From: a virus
Strand: one strand, 5' to 3'
IMG/VR virus record: IMGVR_UViG_3300011258_001076
Coordinates: 1-20,716 of that record
DNA length: 20,716 nt
The stretch's first letter is position 1. Every line of letters begins with the position of its first letter. The notes beneath the pieces were generated by a model, which saw nothing but the letters and a program-made list of their open reading frames with translations, ran no database searches and was not told where the DNA came from. A program made the position numbers and the translations under genes. Of this stretch, positions 1-7,583 are shown piece by piece.

Positions 1-446
1 CCTACAGGGTAGGTGTCCATCCTTTCGGACGCGACACCACGGGACTTCTCAAAGGAGCGCATGGCTCCAAGCCCCAGCATGCCTAGCAATACGGGCATCA
101 TAGTTGAAAGGTCGAGGACCGGGAGGGTTTCTACGGGGAACGCAACGCCACCGTATTGAAACCACACCCATGCCCCGAACTGTAATAGAGGGTAGAAGAC
201 GAAGTTGTAGGCGAAGGCCACGCCGCATGCCCAGCCAATGAACGGACGCCAGCCAGCGACGAACAGGGACTTATGGGAAGCCTCGTTCGCGTTCACCTTG
301 AGTTGGGCCAAGGCACCTGACTGGTGTAACTGCATCAGCCTGAGTTTGGCAGCAGCGCGTTCCTCATCGGATGTGAAGAGGTCGTCGATGAGACCCGTGA
401 GGGCCCCAAAAACGCTCCCAACATCGACGGTCAGGGGGGATATCAT
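1..446 (-). CDS. 3TM-type phage holin (partial, C-terminus beyond window edge)
   Basis: An open frame starts at ATG 446 and runs off the left edge after 148 codons without a stop. The N-terminal ~60 residues are soluble and charged (SDEERAAAKLRLMQLHQ). A membrane core follows, starting with GWRPFIGWACGVAFAYNFVF (about residues 65-84), then a second hydrophobic stretch around 86-105 and a third around 115-130 (MMPVLLGMLGLGAMRS). The layout and the GWRPFIGW motif match the 3TM holin superfamily. These proteins form inner-membrane lesions that release the phage endolysin. The C-terminal 'GLGAMRSFEKSRGVAS' is typical of the last helix, so only a few residues are probably missing. It starts 4 nt after the scaffold stop, so it is probably co-translated with it. 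A holin inside the head-gene cluster is unlike T7, where the holin (gp17.5) is near the end of the genome. The family call is from memory of the motif. Confidence 0.8.
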   Translation of the reverse strand, partial: MISPLTVDVGSVFGALTGLIDDLFTSDEERAAAKLRLMQLHQSGALAQLKVNANEASHKSLFVAGWRPFIGWACGVAFAYNFVFYPLLQFGAWVWFQYGGVAFPVETLPVLDLSTMMPVLLGMLGLGAMRSFEKSRGVASERMDTYPV

Positions 447-450
447 TACC

Positions 451-1353
451 CTACGACCACTTCACTGTGGACTTTGCCATCCGATCCATCACCGCTGCAG
501 TGTACGCGCGGCCCTCAGCCGTTGGCTTCCCGTAACGGGGATCGCGCATGGCTGCGGTCACTTCACCTGCGTTCTGGAAGCGGTCAGACCCGTCCTGTGC
601 AGGGGTGCTTCCGCCAACAAGCGCAGGCTCGGAGCCTTCTGCAGCCTTGAACCGGGCATACATATTCTCGACCATCATCTTGGTCAGAGGATCGCCGGGA
701 CGGTCCATAGCAGCATCGAAGGCATCGGCCTGTTCCTGCGTTACGTTACCCTGTCCTGCCCAGTTGATCATCGCGGAGAAGTTATCCTTGCCTTCCACGA
801 TGCTGAACAAGCCGTTCACCTGCTGCTGGCCCAGCGCATGCAGGCCCTCGGCGTAGCTGGTGATGATCGACTCAGGAATACCAGTGGACTTCAGGGCCTC
901 GATGGTCTCAGCGGAGAAGTTCCCTGTGGTGGCAACCTCAGTGCCAAGTGCGTTCAGGTCGAGGGTATCCCAATCGAAACTCTTGGGTACCTCCTGCTCA
1001 CCCTCTGAGGCAACCTCGGGAGCAACCTCAGGGGCAACCTCGGGAGCAGGCGCAGCGACTGCAATTAACAGGGCCTCAAGATCAACTTCACCCTTCTCCG
1101 CGTTCCAGTATGCCTCGGGCACGTTATCCGGGCGCTCGGCTGTGGTTGGCGGGTCAGTGTCGTTGGGGCCTACAGTCGCTGCGCCGGGGTCCACCTCTGC
1201 GGCCTCCGGGGGAGTACCCGCTGACCGGGCCTTGGCGATCATTGCCTGATCATGCTCGGAGAGGTTGGATGCAGGGGCACCGCCGGTCTCAGCCGGGGCA
1301 GCGTTGGTGTCACCAATGGTGGGGATGGCGTTCGTCTGGGGTTCAGTAGTCAA
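451..1353 (-). CDS. Capsid assembly scaffolding protein (T7 gp9-like), TTG start
   Basis: This 300-aa protein is acidic and Pro/Ala/Glu-rich in its first half, with a low-complexity APEVAPEVAPEVASE run near residue 105-119. Its C-terminal block DRFQNAGEVTAAMRDPRYGK resembles the T7 gp9 tail (GFADRSEMIKAMSDPRY), and the gene lies directly after the portal, as in T7. Scaffolds guide procapsid assembly and leave before DNA packaging. The start chosen is TTG at 1353, because AAGGAG lies 7 nt upstream and the frame begins with MTTEPQTN. The upstream 57-aa gene's TAA stop overlaps this ribosome-binding site (TAAGGAG), which suggests translational coupling. The usual next gene, the major capsid protein, is not in the window; a holin follows instead. 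Length is similar to T7 gp9 (about 307 aa). Confidence 0.9.
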   Translation of the reverse strand: MTTEPQTNAIPTIGDTNAAPAETGGAPASNLSEHDQAMIAKARSAGTPPEAAEVDPGAATVGPNDTDPPTTAERPDNVPEAYWNAEKGEVDLEALLIAVAAPAPEVAPEVAPEVASEGEQEVPKSFDWDTLDLNALGTEVATTGNFSAETIEALKSTGIPESIITSYAEGLHALGQQQVNGLFSIVEGKDNFSAMINWAGQGNVTQEQADAFDAAMDRPGDPLTKMMVENMYARFKAAEGSEPALVGGSTPAQDGSDRFQNAGEVTAAMRDPRYGKPTAEGRAYTAAVMDRMAKSTVKWS

Positions 1354-1364
1354 AGCCAGTCTCC

Positions 1365-1538
1365 TTAGCGAATGGTTACGCGGACGCGGGTTGTGCCGGG
1401 CGCACCGACAGTGCGGATAACGTCCAGCGAAGCATCTGGATCAACCTTGCGGGGCTTCTTGTCCCCTGCTTTGGCATACCGGTGTGCCGAGTCGTTGCCT
1501 GCCACAGGGGTGTCTTCGGTCTTCTGATCTTCGCTCAT
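1365..1538 (-). CDS. Small hypothetical protein between portal and scaffold (57 aa)
   Basis: The frame begins ATGAGCGAAGATCAG at 1538, overlapping the portal stop codon by 4 nt (ATGA), and ends at TAA 1365. The product is 57 aa, hydrophilic and lysine/arginine-rich in the middle (AKAGDKKPRKVD), ending RVRVTIR. No hydrophobic segment and no family I recognise. The tight overlap with the portal and the scaffold ribosome-binding site overlapping its stop make it very likely to be a translated link in the portal-scaffold operon. A structural or assembly accessory role is only inferred from position. Confidence 0.7.
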   Translation of the reverse strand: MSEDQKTEDTPVAGNDSAHRYAKAGDKKPRKVDPDASLDVIRTVGAPGTTRVRVTIR

Positions 1539-3091
1539 GCGGGGGTTCCTTGTTGGTTCTGTTGTGCCTGCAGCATCTTCATAGCGTCTGGCCCAAGCTG
1601 TTGGACCACCTGCGCCTGCTGATCCTGCTGCGCCTGTGCTTCCAACTCTTCCTTGGACTTCAGGGCCCCATCAGGGTCGATGCGGAGGTTGCTGAAGATG
1701 CGCTGGATGATGGCGGATGGGTGGACATATTGGGCCACAGCCTCGGGCCCGAACATGGACGCGATCAGTTGTGCGGCCTGTGTCAGGTTCTGGAGGTCAT
1801 GCTCCCGGCTCAGTGCATCGAGCCCCGTGACCAGTGTGGTCTTGACGTCCGCTTCCTTGAGGCGTGGGATCGTACCAGACTTACGCATGCGGTGGAGCAG
1901 AGACATGATCAGGGGGCGCTGCATCTCGATAGCGAGTGTGGCGTAGATACCCCCGAGGGCATCGTTGAGTTCGTTGATCATGTACCTGATCTCACCCAGC
2001 GTGACTCGCTCGCCCTGCCGTTGGACAGCCGAGTGCAGTAGGAAGGTCTTGCCCAACCGCGCTTCGAGCCGGTCAGCCCAGCGTTCAGCGACCGAGAGGT
2101 CCACCTGCTTGTCCAGCTTCCACGAGCCGATATCCTCTTCGCGCCCCTTGATTACGTCGCCGTTCTTGGCGCGGACGAGGTCTCGAATGTTCGTCATGGA
2201 GCCTGGTCGGACAAGTGTCACAACACGGGTGCCGAGGGCAACAGCCTCCTTGATCCCCTTCGAGATGATGTCGAGTGCCACGATATCCCCGAGGTGGTCC
2301 TCCACCATAGAGCGCCCGTAGTGCTCGCCCTCGATAGCCATCCACCGGACAGGCAACCACGGGCATCGGTCCTTAGGATATGAACCTTCGGTACCCTCGA
2401 CGATCACGCCCTCACACTCCTGATACACCTTGTACTGCTCTGCCTTGAGGTGGATGTGTGTGTACAGCTTGACCTGTTTGCGGGTGCCAGGCTTCTCAGG
2501 CTGCTGTGAGAGCTTGGCCTCAATCATGGCCCGTGTGTCCTCAGGTAGTGTCTCGAGGTCTACCATCTCCTGCACCACGCTCTCGACGTGGTTACCTGCA
2601 TGGTCGCGGCGGGTCACATAGTTGTTGAGGTTGAACCCCCGCAGCTTGTTGTCCGGCTGCGAGTGGAGCATGTAGTTGCCACCCACGATCAGGTTCCGGT
2701 TGCAGGCGTGGAGTACAGGACGCCATCCCGCCGCCTCCATCTCATCGGTGGCCTCAATCTCGATCAGACCAAGGATACCCTGCACCTGCGCCAGTGCATC
2801 GGGATCACCCTGCGTCAGTTCCATCTCGATCCGCTTGGGGACCTTCTGTTTGAAGATGGGCACACCAGCGGGAAACAGTCCGATCACCAGCTTCGAGGAC
2901 AGCACGTTGACTGCGTCCGACGCGAAGTTCTGGTTGGGGGACCGGAGCGTATCATGCCCGTTGTGCCCCTCAGGGGGGAACAGGGTGGGCAGCGTGTATT
3001 CAGCGTTGTCGCGAGCGCGGCGCAGGAACGGCTCACGATCCTTGCAGAGTTCCTTGTAGGTGACTGCAGCGCGGGGTGTGGTGTGTTCCAT
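1535..3091 (-). CDS. Head-to-tail connector / portal protein (T7 gp8-like)
   Basis: The 518-aa product has the features of the T7-type portal: an N-terminal PFLRRARDNAEYTLPTLFPP (about residues 18-37), followed by SDAVNVLSSKLVIGLFPAGV, and a Gln-rich C-terminus (EAQAQQDQQAQVVQQ). T7 gp8 is 536 aa. Portals form a dodecameric ring at one capsid vertex through which DNA is packaged and ejected, and to which the tail attaches. The ATG at 3091 is preceded by AAGGAGAG about 9 nt upstream. The gene sits between the gp7.3-like protein and the scaffold, the T7 order, and overlaps the next gene by ATGA. Assignment is by sequence resemblance and synteny. Confidence 0.95.
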   Translation of the reverse strand: MEHTTPRAAVTYKELCKDREPFLRRARDNAEYTLPTLFPPEGHNGHDTLRSPNQNFASDAVNVLSSKLVIGLFPAGVPIFKQKVPKRIEMELTQGDPDALAQVQGILGLIEIEATDEMEAAGWRPVLHACNRNLIVGGNYMLHSQPDNKLRGFNLNNYVTRRDHAGNHVESVVQEMVDLETLPEDTRAMIEAKLSQQPEKPGTRKQVKLYTHIHLKAEQYKVYQECEGVIVEGTEGSYPKDRCPWLPVRWMAIEGEHYGRSMVEDHLGDIVALDIISKGIKEAVALGTRVVTLVRPGSMTNIRDLVRAKNGDVIKGREEDIGSWKLDKQVDLSVAERWADRLEARLGKTFLLHSAVQRQGERVTLGEIRYMINELNDALGGIYATLAIEMQRPLIMSLLHRMRKSGTIPRLKEADVKTTLVTGLDALSREHDLQNLTQAAQLIASMFGPEAVAQYVHPSAIIQRIFSNLRIDPDGALKSKEELEAQAQQDQQAQVVQQLGPDAMKMLQAQQNQQGTPA

Positions 3092-3104
3092 CGGGAGGCT
3101 CTCC

Positions 3105-3302
3105 TTAGATGCGGGCGATGTTCAGGCCCGTCTTCGGTGCCCCTGTGGTGTTCGTGCGGGGGATGCGGAGGGGGTTCTTCCCAGTGGGACTGGACGCTTT
3201 GGAGCGGCCCATGTTGATCCGGGGGACAAGTGGGGCATCGCGGCGTGGGGCCGGGGCCGATGCGGGTGTAGGTGTAGCTGGCATGCTGCCGCCCATAGAC
3301 AT
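3105..3302 (-). CDS. Putative tail assembly protein (T7 gp7.3-like), 65 aa
   Basis: The start is ATG 3302, chosen because AAGGAG stands 6 nt upstream; an in-frame TTG at 3317 lies within or before that site. The protein is small, Pro/Ala-rich and basic (PATPTPASAPAPRR), with a C-terminus reading GKNPLRIPRTNTTGAPKTGLNIARI when split as GKNPLRIPR ... GLNIARI. T7 gp7.3 has a comparable basic, low-complexity body and a conserved K-SL-V-R...GINI tail, and also lies just upstream of the portal. In T7 the protein is a virion component needed for tail assembly. The similarity is short, so the assignment rests on tail motif plus position. Confidence 0.6.
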   Translation of the reverse strand: MSMGGSMPATPTPASAPAPRRDAPLVPRINMGRSKASSPTGKNPLRIPRTNTTGAPKTGLNIARI

Positions 3303-3313
3303 GGCTGGCTCCT

Positions 3314-3544
3314 TCAACTGATGGGGTGGCTGGCTGCGTTCATCTCTTCGAGCAGGCGCAGAACACGCTCAACACCCTGCAGTGCGTGGAACTGGTCCGG
3401 GGCGAGCAGGCCGTTGTTTGCGGGGGGGATGTTGCCGGGGAAGACTTCGCGCATGTACGCGATCAGTTCGTCGCTGACCTCAGGTACCAAGCTCTGACGC
3501 TCGTCAGGCTGGGAGGAAGGGGCGTCGTCCAGGAAATCGGGCAT
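3314..3544 (-). CDS. Hypothetical protein, first gene of the structural cluster (76 aa)
   Basis: The frame starts ATG 3544 with AAGGAA about 7 nt upstream and ends at TGA 3314. The product is acidic (MPDFLDDAPSSQPDERQ...) with a C-terminal amphipathic stretch ALQGVERVLRLLEEMNAAS that should form a helix. I recognise no family. It is the first gene after promoter candidate D (+1 about 3627) and the leader hairpin at 3571-3596, and its end supplies the AAGGAG ribosome-binding site of the gp7.3-like gene. A longer in-frame extension to 3784 overlaps the DUF3310 gene and the promoter, so it was rejected. A virion or assembly role is inferred from location only. Confidence 0.65.
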   Translation of the reverse strand: MPDFLDDAPSSQPDERQSLVPEVSDELIAYMREVFPGNIPPANNGLLAPDQFHALQGVERVLRLLEEMNAASHPIS

Positions 3545-3570
3545 GAATAATTCCTTCTCTGTGGGGAAGC

Positions 3571-3596
3571 GAAAAGGGCCACCCGAAGGTGACCCT
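3571..3596 (-). terminator. Intrinsic-terminator-like hairpin with UUCG loop in the structural-gene leader
   Basis: On the minus strand AGGGTCACC-TTCG-GGTGGCCCTTTT forms an 8-bp stem (one T·G pair) capped by a C(UUCG)G tetraloop and followed by four U. This is the form of a Rho-independent terminator. It lies downstream of promoter candidate D and upstream of the gene starting at 3544, so it could end read-through from the replication genes, attenuate, or act as a processing/stability hairpin. Confidence 0.75.
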
Positions 3597-3623
3597 AAAC
3601 GAACCCAGACAGAAGCACTGTGT

Positions 3624-3645
3624 GTGCTATAGGGGGCGAAAAATG
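3624..3645 (-). promoter_or_regulatory. Candidate phage RNA polymerase promoter D (upstream of structural genes)
   Basis: The minus strand reads ATTTTTCGCCCCCTATAGCAC, with the proposed +1 G at 3627. The CCC-CTATAG-CA core matches the other three candidates (at about 14690, 14662 and 12052) and ends in TATAG as T7, SP6 and K11 promoters do. It is located just after the DUF3310 stop and before the structural genes, where a late (class III) promoter would be expected. CTATAG is palindromic, so strand was decided from gene direction and the shared upstream bases. Confidence 0.55.
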
Positions 3646-3653
3646 TCTGGAGG

Positions 3654-3917
3654 CTACAGAGTGGGTTTGTCCCGAAGCTGATTGATACGCATCTCCGCGT
3701 AGCGCCGCACCTTCTCAAGGTCCAACACCTCACTCTCGACTGCATCTCGACCATCGTACAGCTTGTGCCCAGCGCGGCACACATACTTCACGATGTTGCC
3801 AACATGGAACGGGAGGTCGTTCCGCATGATGAACTCGACAGGTTCGATGGTGAACCGGGTGTAGTGGCGGGGCCGAACTACAAGCTCTTGTTCTGGGCCA
3901 GTATCGTTGGCATCCAT
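3654..3917 (-). CDS. DUF3310 family protein (87 aa)
   Basis: The central block HYTRFTIEPVEFIMRNDL, followed by FHVGNIVKYVCRAGHK and a C-terminal DLEKVRRYAEMRI helix, is the DUF3310 signature. This short family is widespread in phages and often carelessly labelled nucleotide kinase. Its biochemical function is not established. ATG 3917 has AGGAG 8 nt upstream. The gene overlaps the end of the exonuclease by 40 nt and is the last gene before the candidate late promoter, so it closes the replication cluster. Confidence 0.85.
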   Translation of the reverse strand: MDANDTGPEQELVVRPRHYTRFTIEPVEFIMRNDLPFHVGNIVKYVCRAGHKLYDGRDAVESEVLDLEKVRRYAEMRINQLRDKPTL

Positions 3918-4759
3918 AGGCGGGGCTCCTTCTTGTTGAAATCATAATCAGATGCACGGAGGATGCGGGCCACGCGGGCCTGCTGGAGGGCGTAGGCTTC
4001 CGTGTACCCAGCCTTGGCGAAGAGAGAGACGATGCCTGACCACACATCCTCTGTCGGCATCTTGACCCACCGAATGTCCACCTCCCCCTTGCGCTTCCCG
4101 GACTTGAGGATGCGCTCTTCAGGGGTGAGGATGTAGGGGTCGTCGAGGAATGCACTCGCAACCTGCGGTCCCACTCCCGGACACCCTGTGTATCCATCGG
4201 TCGTATCCCCCATGAGGGTCTGGTACAGGTGGAACCGGTCAGCCTCTGCTTGGGTCACCTCGAGGATGCCGTCCTGAGGCTTCCCGTTATTGAAGTGGAA
4301 GCCGGGAATGGTGTGGAGGTCCTTGTCGATTGTGACGCATATCTTCTCACCCGTGACCACCTTGTCGGTCGTCATAAGGATGCCGAGGATATCATCACCC
4401 TCAAGTCCGGGCCTCTCCCACACCTCGTAGTTGTCGCGGAGATACTGCCGCACGAAGCCGAGTAGCATAGGCTTACGAACAGCCTTCCGGTTTCCCTTGT
4501 ATGTGGGGAGCACGGAGACCCGCCAGTTGGTGGCGTCCGTCAGGGCGATGATGATCCTATCCGCGCCACCAAGCTGCGTCTCCACGGTAGCATGGAGGGC
4601 ATCTTCAAGGGATCGCTCGGCATCACCGGGGTCAGCATGGAGGGTCCAGAGGGCACCGTCGTCGGTATCATCCTCCCCCCAGTTGGTGGCCCGTTCGACA
4701 CTGGCGGCGGCACGGTAAGCGTACACATCACCATCAATCAGGATTGTGCGATCAGTCAT
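3878..4759 (-). CDS. 5'-3' exonuclease, FEN/T7 gp6 family
   Basis: The 293-aa protein begins MTDRTILIDGDVYAYRAAAS, the N-terminal metal-binding strand of the FEN/5'-exonuclease superfamily. It continues with the catalytic acidic clusters ERPGLEGDDILG (about 115-126) and CVTIDKDLHT, and the helix-3-turn-helix DTTDGYTGCPGVGPQVA. T7 gp6 is 300 aa. It removes RNA primers and degrades host DNA to supply nucleotides, and also works in recombination. ATG 4759 overlaps the HNH gene stop (ATGA). A longer in-frame start at 4786 exists, but it would lie inside the HNH gene. Gene order gp5-(HNH)-gp6 follows T7. Confidence 0.93.
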   Translation of the reverse strand: MTDRTILIDGDVYAYRAAASVERATNWGEDDTDDGALWTLHADPGDAERSLEDALHATVETQLGGADRIIIALTDATNWRVSVLPTYKGNRKAVRKPMLLGFVRQYLRDNYEVWERPGLEGDDILGILMTTDKVVTGEKICVTIDKDLHTIPGFHFNNGKPQDGILEVTQAEADRFHLYQTLMGDTTDGYTGCPGVGPQVASAFLDDPYILTPEERILKSGKRKGEVDIRWVKMPTEDVWSGIVSLFAKAGYTEAYALQQARVARILRASDYDFNKKEPRLWMPTILAQNKSL

Positions 4760-5121
4760 GATTTCATCCACTCCTTCTTGACCCACTTCTTGTAGAACGC
4801 AGCGACCTGCGTAAGCTCCTGGACGGTTGCGTTGTTCTTGATGCGGTTTGCTCTGTTGGAGATGACCAGCACATTACCCGGCACATACCCCATCTCGGGG
4901 ATCACGCGGTCGAGCGAGGGGGAGAAGTCTGTTGCTCTACCCTGCCCGAACTCCAACACGCACCCCAGTACGGGACACCTCGCGGGGAGCAGGATATCCC
5001 CGAGGGTGATAGTGAAGGGGATGCCCTTTATGGTTGAACGAGCCTTGGCGGCAGAGAACATACGTTGGAGGGGGTTAGTGGGTTTCCGACCAGTTCTGTG
5101 CGTTGCCTTCGATACCTTCAC
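4756..5121 (-). CDS. HNH homing-type endonuclease
   Basis: The C-terminal two thirds matches phage HNH nucleases: a helical NPLQRMFSAAKARS lead-in, the CPVLGC segment, then SPSLDRVIPEMGYVPGNV followed by VISNRANRIKNNA. These freestanding nucleases make double-strand breaks and spread between phages. The gene is wedged between DNA polymerase and exonuclease, a common insertion point, and overlaps both. The start is uncertain. GTG 5121 (MKVSKATHRTGRK, GGAG 6 nt upstream, 121 aa) is preferred. ATG 5061 would give 101 aa with no visible ribosome-binding site. GTG 5202 gives 148 aa and is preceded by a full AAGGAGGT, but is nested 128 nt inside the polymerase. Confidence 0.82.
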   Translation of the reverse strand: MKVSKATHRTGRKPTNPLQRMFSAAKARSTIKGIPFTITLGDILLPARCPVLGCVLEFGQGRATDFSPSLDRVIPEMGYVPGNVLVISNRANRIKNNATVQELTQVAAFYKKWVKKEWMKS

Positions 5122-7177
5122 AGTCTGCTCCAAGCTCACACTTGAAGTTGAAGTATTCTCCGGTTTCGCGGGCAGCGATGGGTGACAGTCTCTCGATGAC
5201 ACGAGCTACCTCCTTGTTCTTGCAAATGATTTGAAGCTCGTCGTGGACCCACGCAACGATTGCGTAATCTCCATCCCAGCCATGCACAAAGCCCTCATCG
5301 CGCAGGGCCTTGTCGAGTTCGATGATCCACCGCTTGCATGCCAATGCGCCCGCAGACTGCAGCAGCGTGTTGAGGGAAGCGAACGCCTTGCGTACAGAGA
5401 CGAGGCGGCGGTCGAGCCCAAAGATGAACCCTGTCCTCTTCGCCTTCGCCTGCACCTTGTCGATCAGGGTCTTGAGCGCGGGGAAGCCAGCGAGGAAGTT
5501 GGCCTTGAGGCGCTTACCCAACGCCTTCATCATCGCCTCAGTGACCTGTCGCTTCCCACTGAAGAAGGCCGTGCGGATCGAGTTACCAAGCCCGAGGGCC
5601 TCTTCTCGGAGCGCGGCTTCATACAGGATGCGGCCAATCTTGAGGTCACCGGCCCCATAGAGGAACCCGTAGATGAACGTCTTGGCCGAGTTACGGAACA
5701 ACTCGTGGATCGGGTTCTCTGATCCATCCGGGTTCTTTCGCTCGGTACCCTCAGGGACGAGGCCGAGGGCAATGACGTTGGCCCAGTGGATATCACCTTG
5801 CAGGATCAGTTGACCGTAGAGCCCTCCGTCCCATGCAGCCATGAAGTGTGCGAGGCAGCGCAACTCGAGGCCACTCTTGTCTGTCCCCACCATGATCGCA
5901 TCAGGCCAGCGGCGCTTGACCGCCTCAGTGATGCCGAACAGGGAGCGGCACTCCTTCCCATAGAGAGCCTTGTTACCGGGTACCTGACCGACGTTGGGGT
6001 AGCTGTGGGTGGCTCGTCCTGTCACGGCGTTGTTCGTGTTGATCGACCCGTAGATGAAACCATCGCGGCATACCTTGAGCCACGCCTGGTTCCCCTCAGC
6101 CAACTGTCCGATCCTCTTCTGGAGTAGGAAGTATTCCGTAAGCTGCTTCGCCTCGGGCCAGTCGATCCCCGCGAGGACCTCTTCGTCCACCTTTGGTTTC
6201 CCTGCGGGGGTGAACTCCTTGGGCTTCCAGCCATACCGGACCTTGAGGCAGTGGGCGATGTGATCACGGGAGGCGGGGTTGAAGAAGACCAGCTTGAGCT
6301 TCGTCCAGGGCTCCCCCTTCACACGGTCCTGCTGGTCAGGGTCTTTGTATCTGACGGTGCGTGAGGGGTTCACGAGGCCTCCATCCTCGTACCAGAAGCC
6401 GAAGGTTTCCTTGAGTCCTGCCTCCAGTTCGTTACGCCGCTGTGCCAGTCTGGCGTACAGCGAACCTCCCCCTGCCTCATCGAAGGGGAACCCGTTGCGC
6501 TCGATCTGCGCACACAGGAGTGCTGTCCTGTGCTCAAGCTCGATGGCCATGGGTGGGTAGTTCTTGGCTGTACAGGTATCGTAGAGACGCTTGGTCACCT
6601 CAACATCCTGAACACAATAGTCCTGCATCTCGACAGACCAGTTGGCCCAGACGAGGCGGTTTATCTCGTCCATCTTTAGGGGCTTCTCCCCCCGCGCCTT
6701 GAAACCCTCCTTGATTTCTTCGGCCTTGTCCTTGGAGTAGTCCCCCTTCCAGCACCCGAGGCGGTAGCCCCAAGCCTCCAGCCCGTGGGACCCAATGAGT
6801 TTGCCGGGTAGCTTGCGCTTCTTGACGCGCCCGAAGTCACTGTCTTTGATATCCGACCAGATGAGGCGCGTGAGGACAAGGGTGTCCACAAGGTCAGCCG
6901 ATGGGGTGAACCACGGGTACACCTTGTGCAGCGCCGGTACATCGAACTTGATGATGTTGTGGCCAATCAGTTCGTCTGCCTCCATCATCATCTTGAGGCC
7001 CTCTTCCACGGAGGTGTAGTGCAGGCTCACGTCCCCATCCAGCGTCCACTTCACGGCGGGCTGGTCGCAGCATGAGGTCACCTTACCTGTGTCCCTATCC
7101 ATCAGGACGAGGGAATGCACCTTAGTAAGCTCGTCGAGCAGGCCATTGGTTTCGATATCAAAAATGTATGAGCGCAT
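5075..7177 (-). CDS. DNA polymerase, family A with 3'-5' exonuclease (T7 gp5-like)
   Basis: The 700-aa protein (T7 gp5 is 704) has all catalytic parts. In the exonuclease domain these are FDIET (D7, E9), HNIIKFDVPAL (D79) and YCVQDVEVTK (D191). In the polymerase domain they are motif A GTDKSGLELRCLAHF (D433), motif B FRNSAKTFIYGFLYGAG (R495, K499, Y503) and motif C VHDE (645-647). Y503 aligns with T7 Tyr526, which governs ddNTP acceptance. The thumb region about 265-310 (NPSRTVRYKDP ... FFNPASRDHI) is shorter than the T7 thioredoxin-binding insert, so use of host thioredoxin is uncertain. ATG 7177 has GAGAGG 7 nt upstream. It replicates the phage genome with the primase-helicase and ssDNA-binding protein encoded nearby. 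Confidence 0.97.
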   Translation of the reverse strand: MRSYIFDIETNGLLDELTKVHSLVLMDRDTGKVTSCCDQPAVKWTLDGDVSLHYTSVEEGLKMMMEADELIGHNIIKFDVPALHKVYPWFTPSADLVDTLVLTRLIWSDIKDSDFGRVKKRKLPGKLIGSHGLEAWGYRLGCWKGDYSKDKAEEIKEGFKARGEKPLKMDEINRLVWANWSVEMQDYCVQDVEVTKRLYDTCTAKNYPPMAIELEHRTALLCAQIERNGFPFDEAGGGSLYARLAQRRNELEAGLKETFGFWYEDGGLVNPSRTVRYKDPDQQDRVKGEPWTKLKLVFFNPASRDHIAHCLKVRYGWKPKEFTPAGKPKVDEEVLAGIDWPEAKQLTEYFLLQKRIGQLAEGNQAWLKVCRDGFIYGSINTNNAVTGRATHSYPNVGQVPGNKALYGKECRSLFGITEAVKRRWPDAIMVGTDKSGLELRCLAHFMAAWDGGLYGQLILQGDIHWANVIALGLVPEGTERKNPDGSENPIHELFRNSAKTFIYGFLYGAGDLKIGRILYEAALREEALGLGNSIRTAFFSGKRQVTEAMMKALGKRLKANFLAGFPALKTLIDKVQAKAKRTGFIFGLDRRLVSVRKAFASLNTLLQSAGALACKRWIIELDKALRDEGFVHGWDGDYAIVAWVHDELQIICKNKEVARVIERLSPIAARETGEYFNFKCELGADCEGIEGNAQNWSETH

Positions 7178-7214
7178 GGTGGGTCCTCTCTCTGGAGTGA
7201 CTGGAGGGGTATCC

Positions 7215-7583
7215 TCAGGCGTGGGTTGTGGTGACCCGTTCGATGCAGAGGATGTTCTTGGCAGGGTACTTCATCTCGTGGAGCAGAAGCCGCAGCGAGA
7301 GGGTGGTGATGCCCCCTTGGTAGTGCTTGAAGATGACACCCTCGGCGCGGGGGTGGTTCCATGTGGGTTCGAAGCCGCGCACTGTCATCACCTTGGGCAG
7401 GCACTGCGCTATGGCGGCGTCGTAGGCCGAGTTCATATGCGAGAGAGTGGCGCGGGGGTTGGACGCGCTGGAGTGCGCCGCGCCCCTCTCAGTTGTCATG
7501 GTGTGAGCGGGCACCCACGAGGGCCGATCTGCCAGCACGGCATACATCACAATGAAGATGAGGAAGAGCTCCAGAACCCTCAT
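7215..7583 (-). CDS. Hypothetical protein with N-terminal hydrophobic/signal segment (122 aa)
   Basis: The N-terminus MRVLELFLIFIVMYAVLADR has a 14-residue hydrophobic core followed by a VLA-D junction that could be a signal-peptidase site or simply a membrane anchor. The rest is mixed polar and basic (IERVTTTHA end) with no motif I recognise. ATG 7583 overlaps the stop of the preceding 108-aa gene (ATGA), so the two form a coupled pair between primase-helicase and DNA polymerase. T7 keeps several non-essential genes (4.3-4.7) at this place. Membrane location is inferred from the N-terminus only. Confidence 0.65.
   Translation of the reverse strand: MRVLELFLIFIVMYAVLADRPSWVPAHTMTTERGAAHSSASNPRATLSHMNSAYDAAIAQCLPKVMTVRGFEPTWNHPRAEGVIFKHYQGGITTLSLRLLLHEMKYPAKNILCIERVTTTHA

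Noticed and set aside
238-1349. Several plus-strand open frames opposite the scaffold and holin genes
   Set aside because: They are shadows of well-supported minus-strand genes; no ribosome-binding sites or recognisable domains, and no plus-strand gene is supported anywhere in the window.
3624-3645. T7-like promoter on the plus strand (GCTATAGGGGG)
   Set aside because: It looks even closer to T7's CTATAGGG, but there is no plus-strand gene to read; the shared bases at the other sites favour the minus orientation. Not fully excluded.
3314-3784. Longer version of the 76-aa structural-cluster gene
   Set aside because: It would cross the terminator hairpin, the promoter candidate and the DUF3310 gene; a good ribosome-binding site exists only before ATG 3544.
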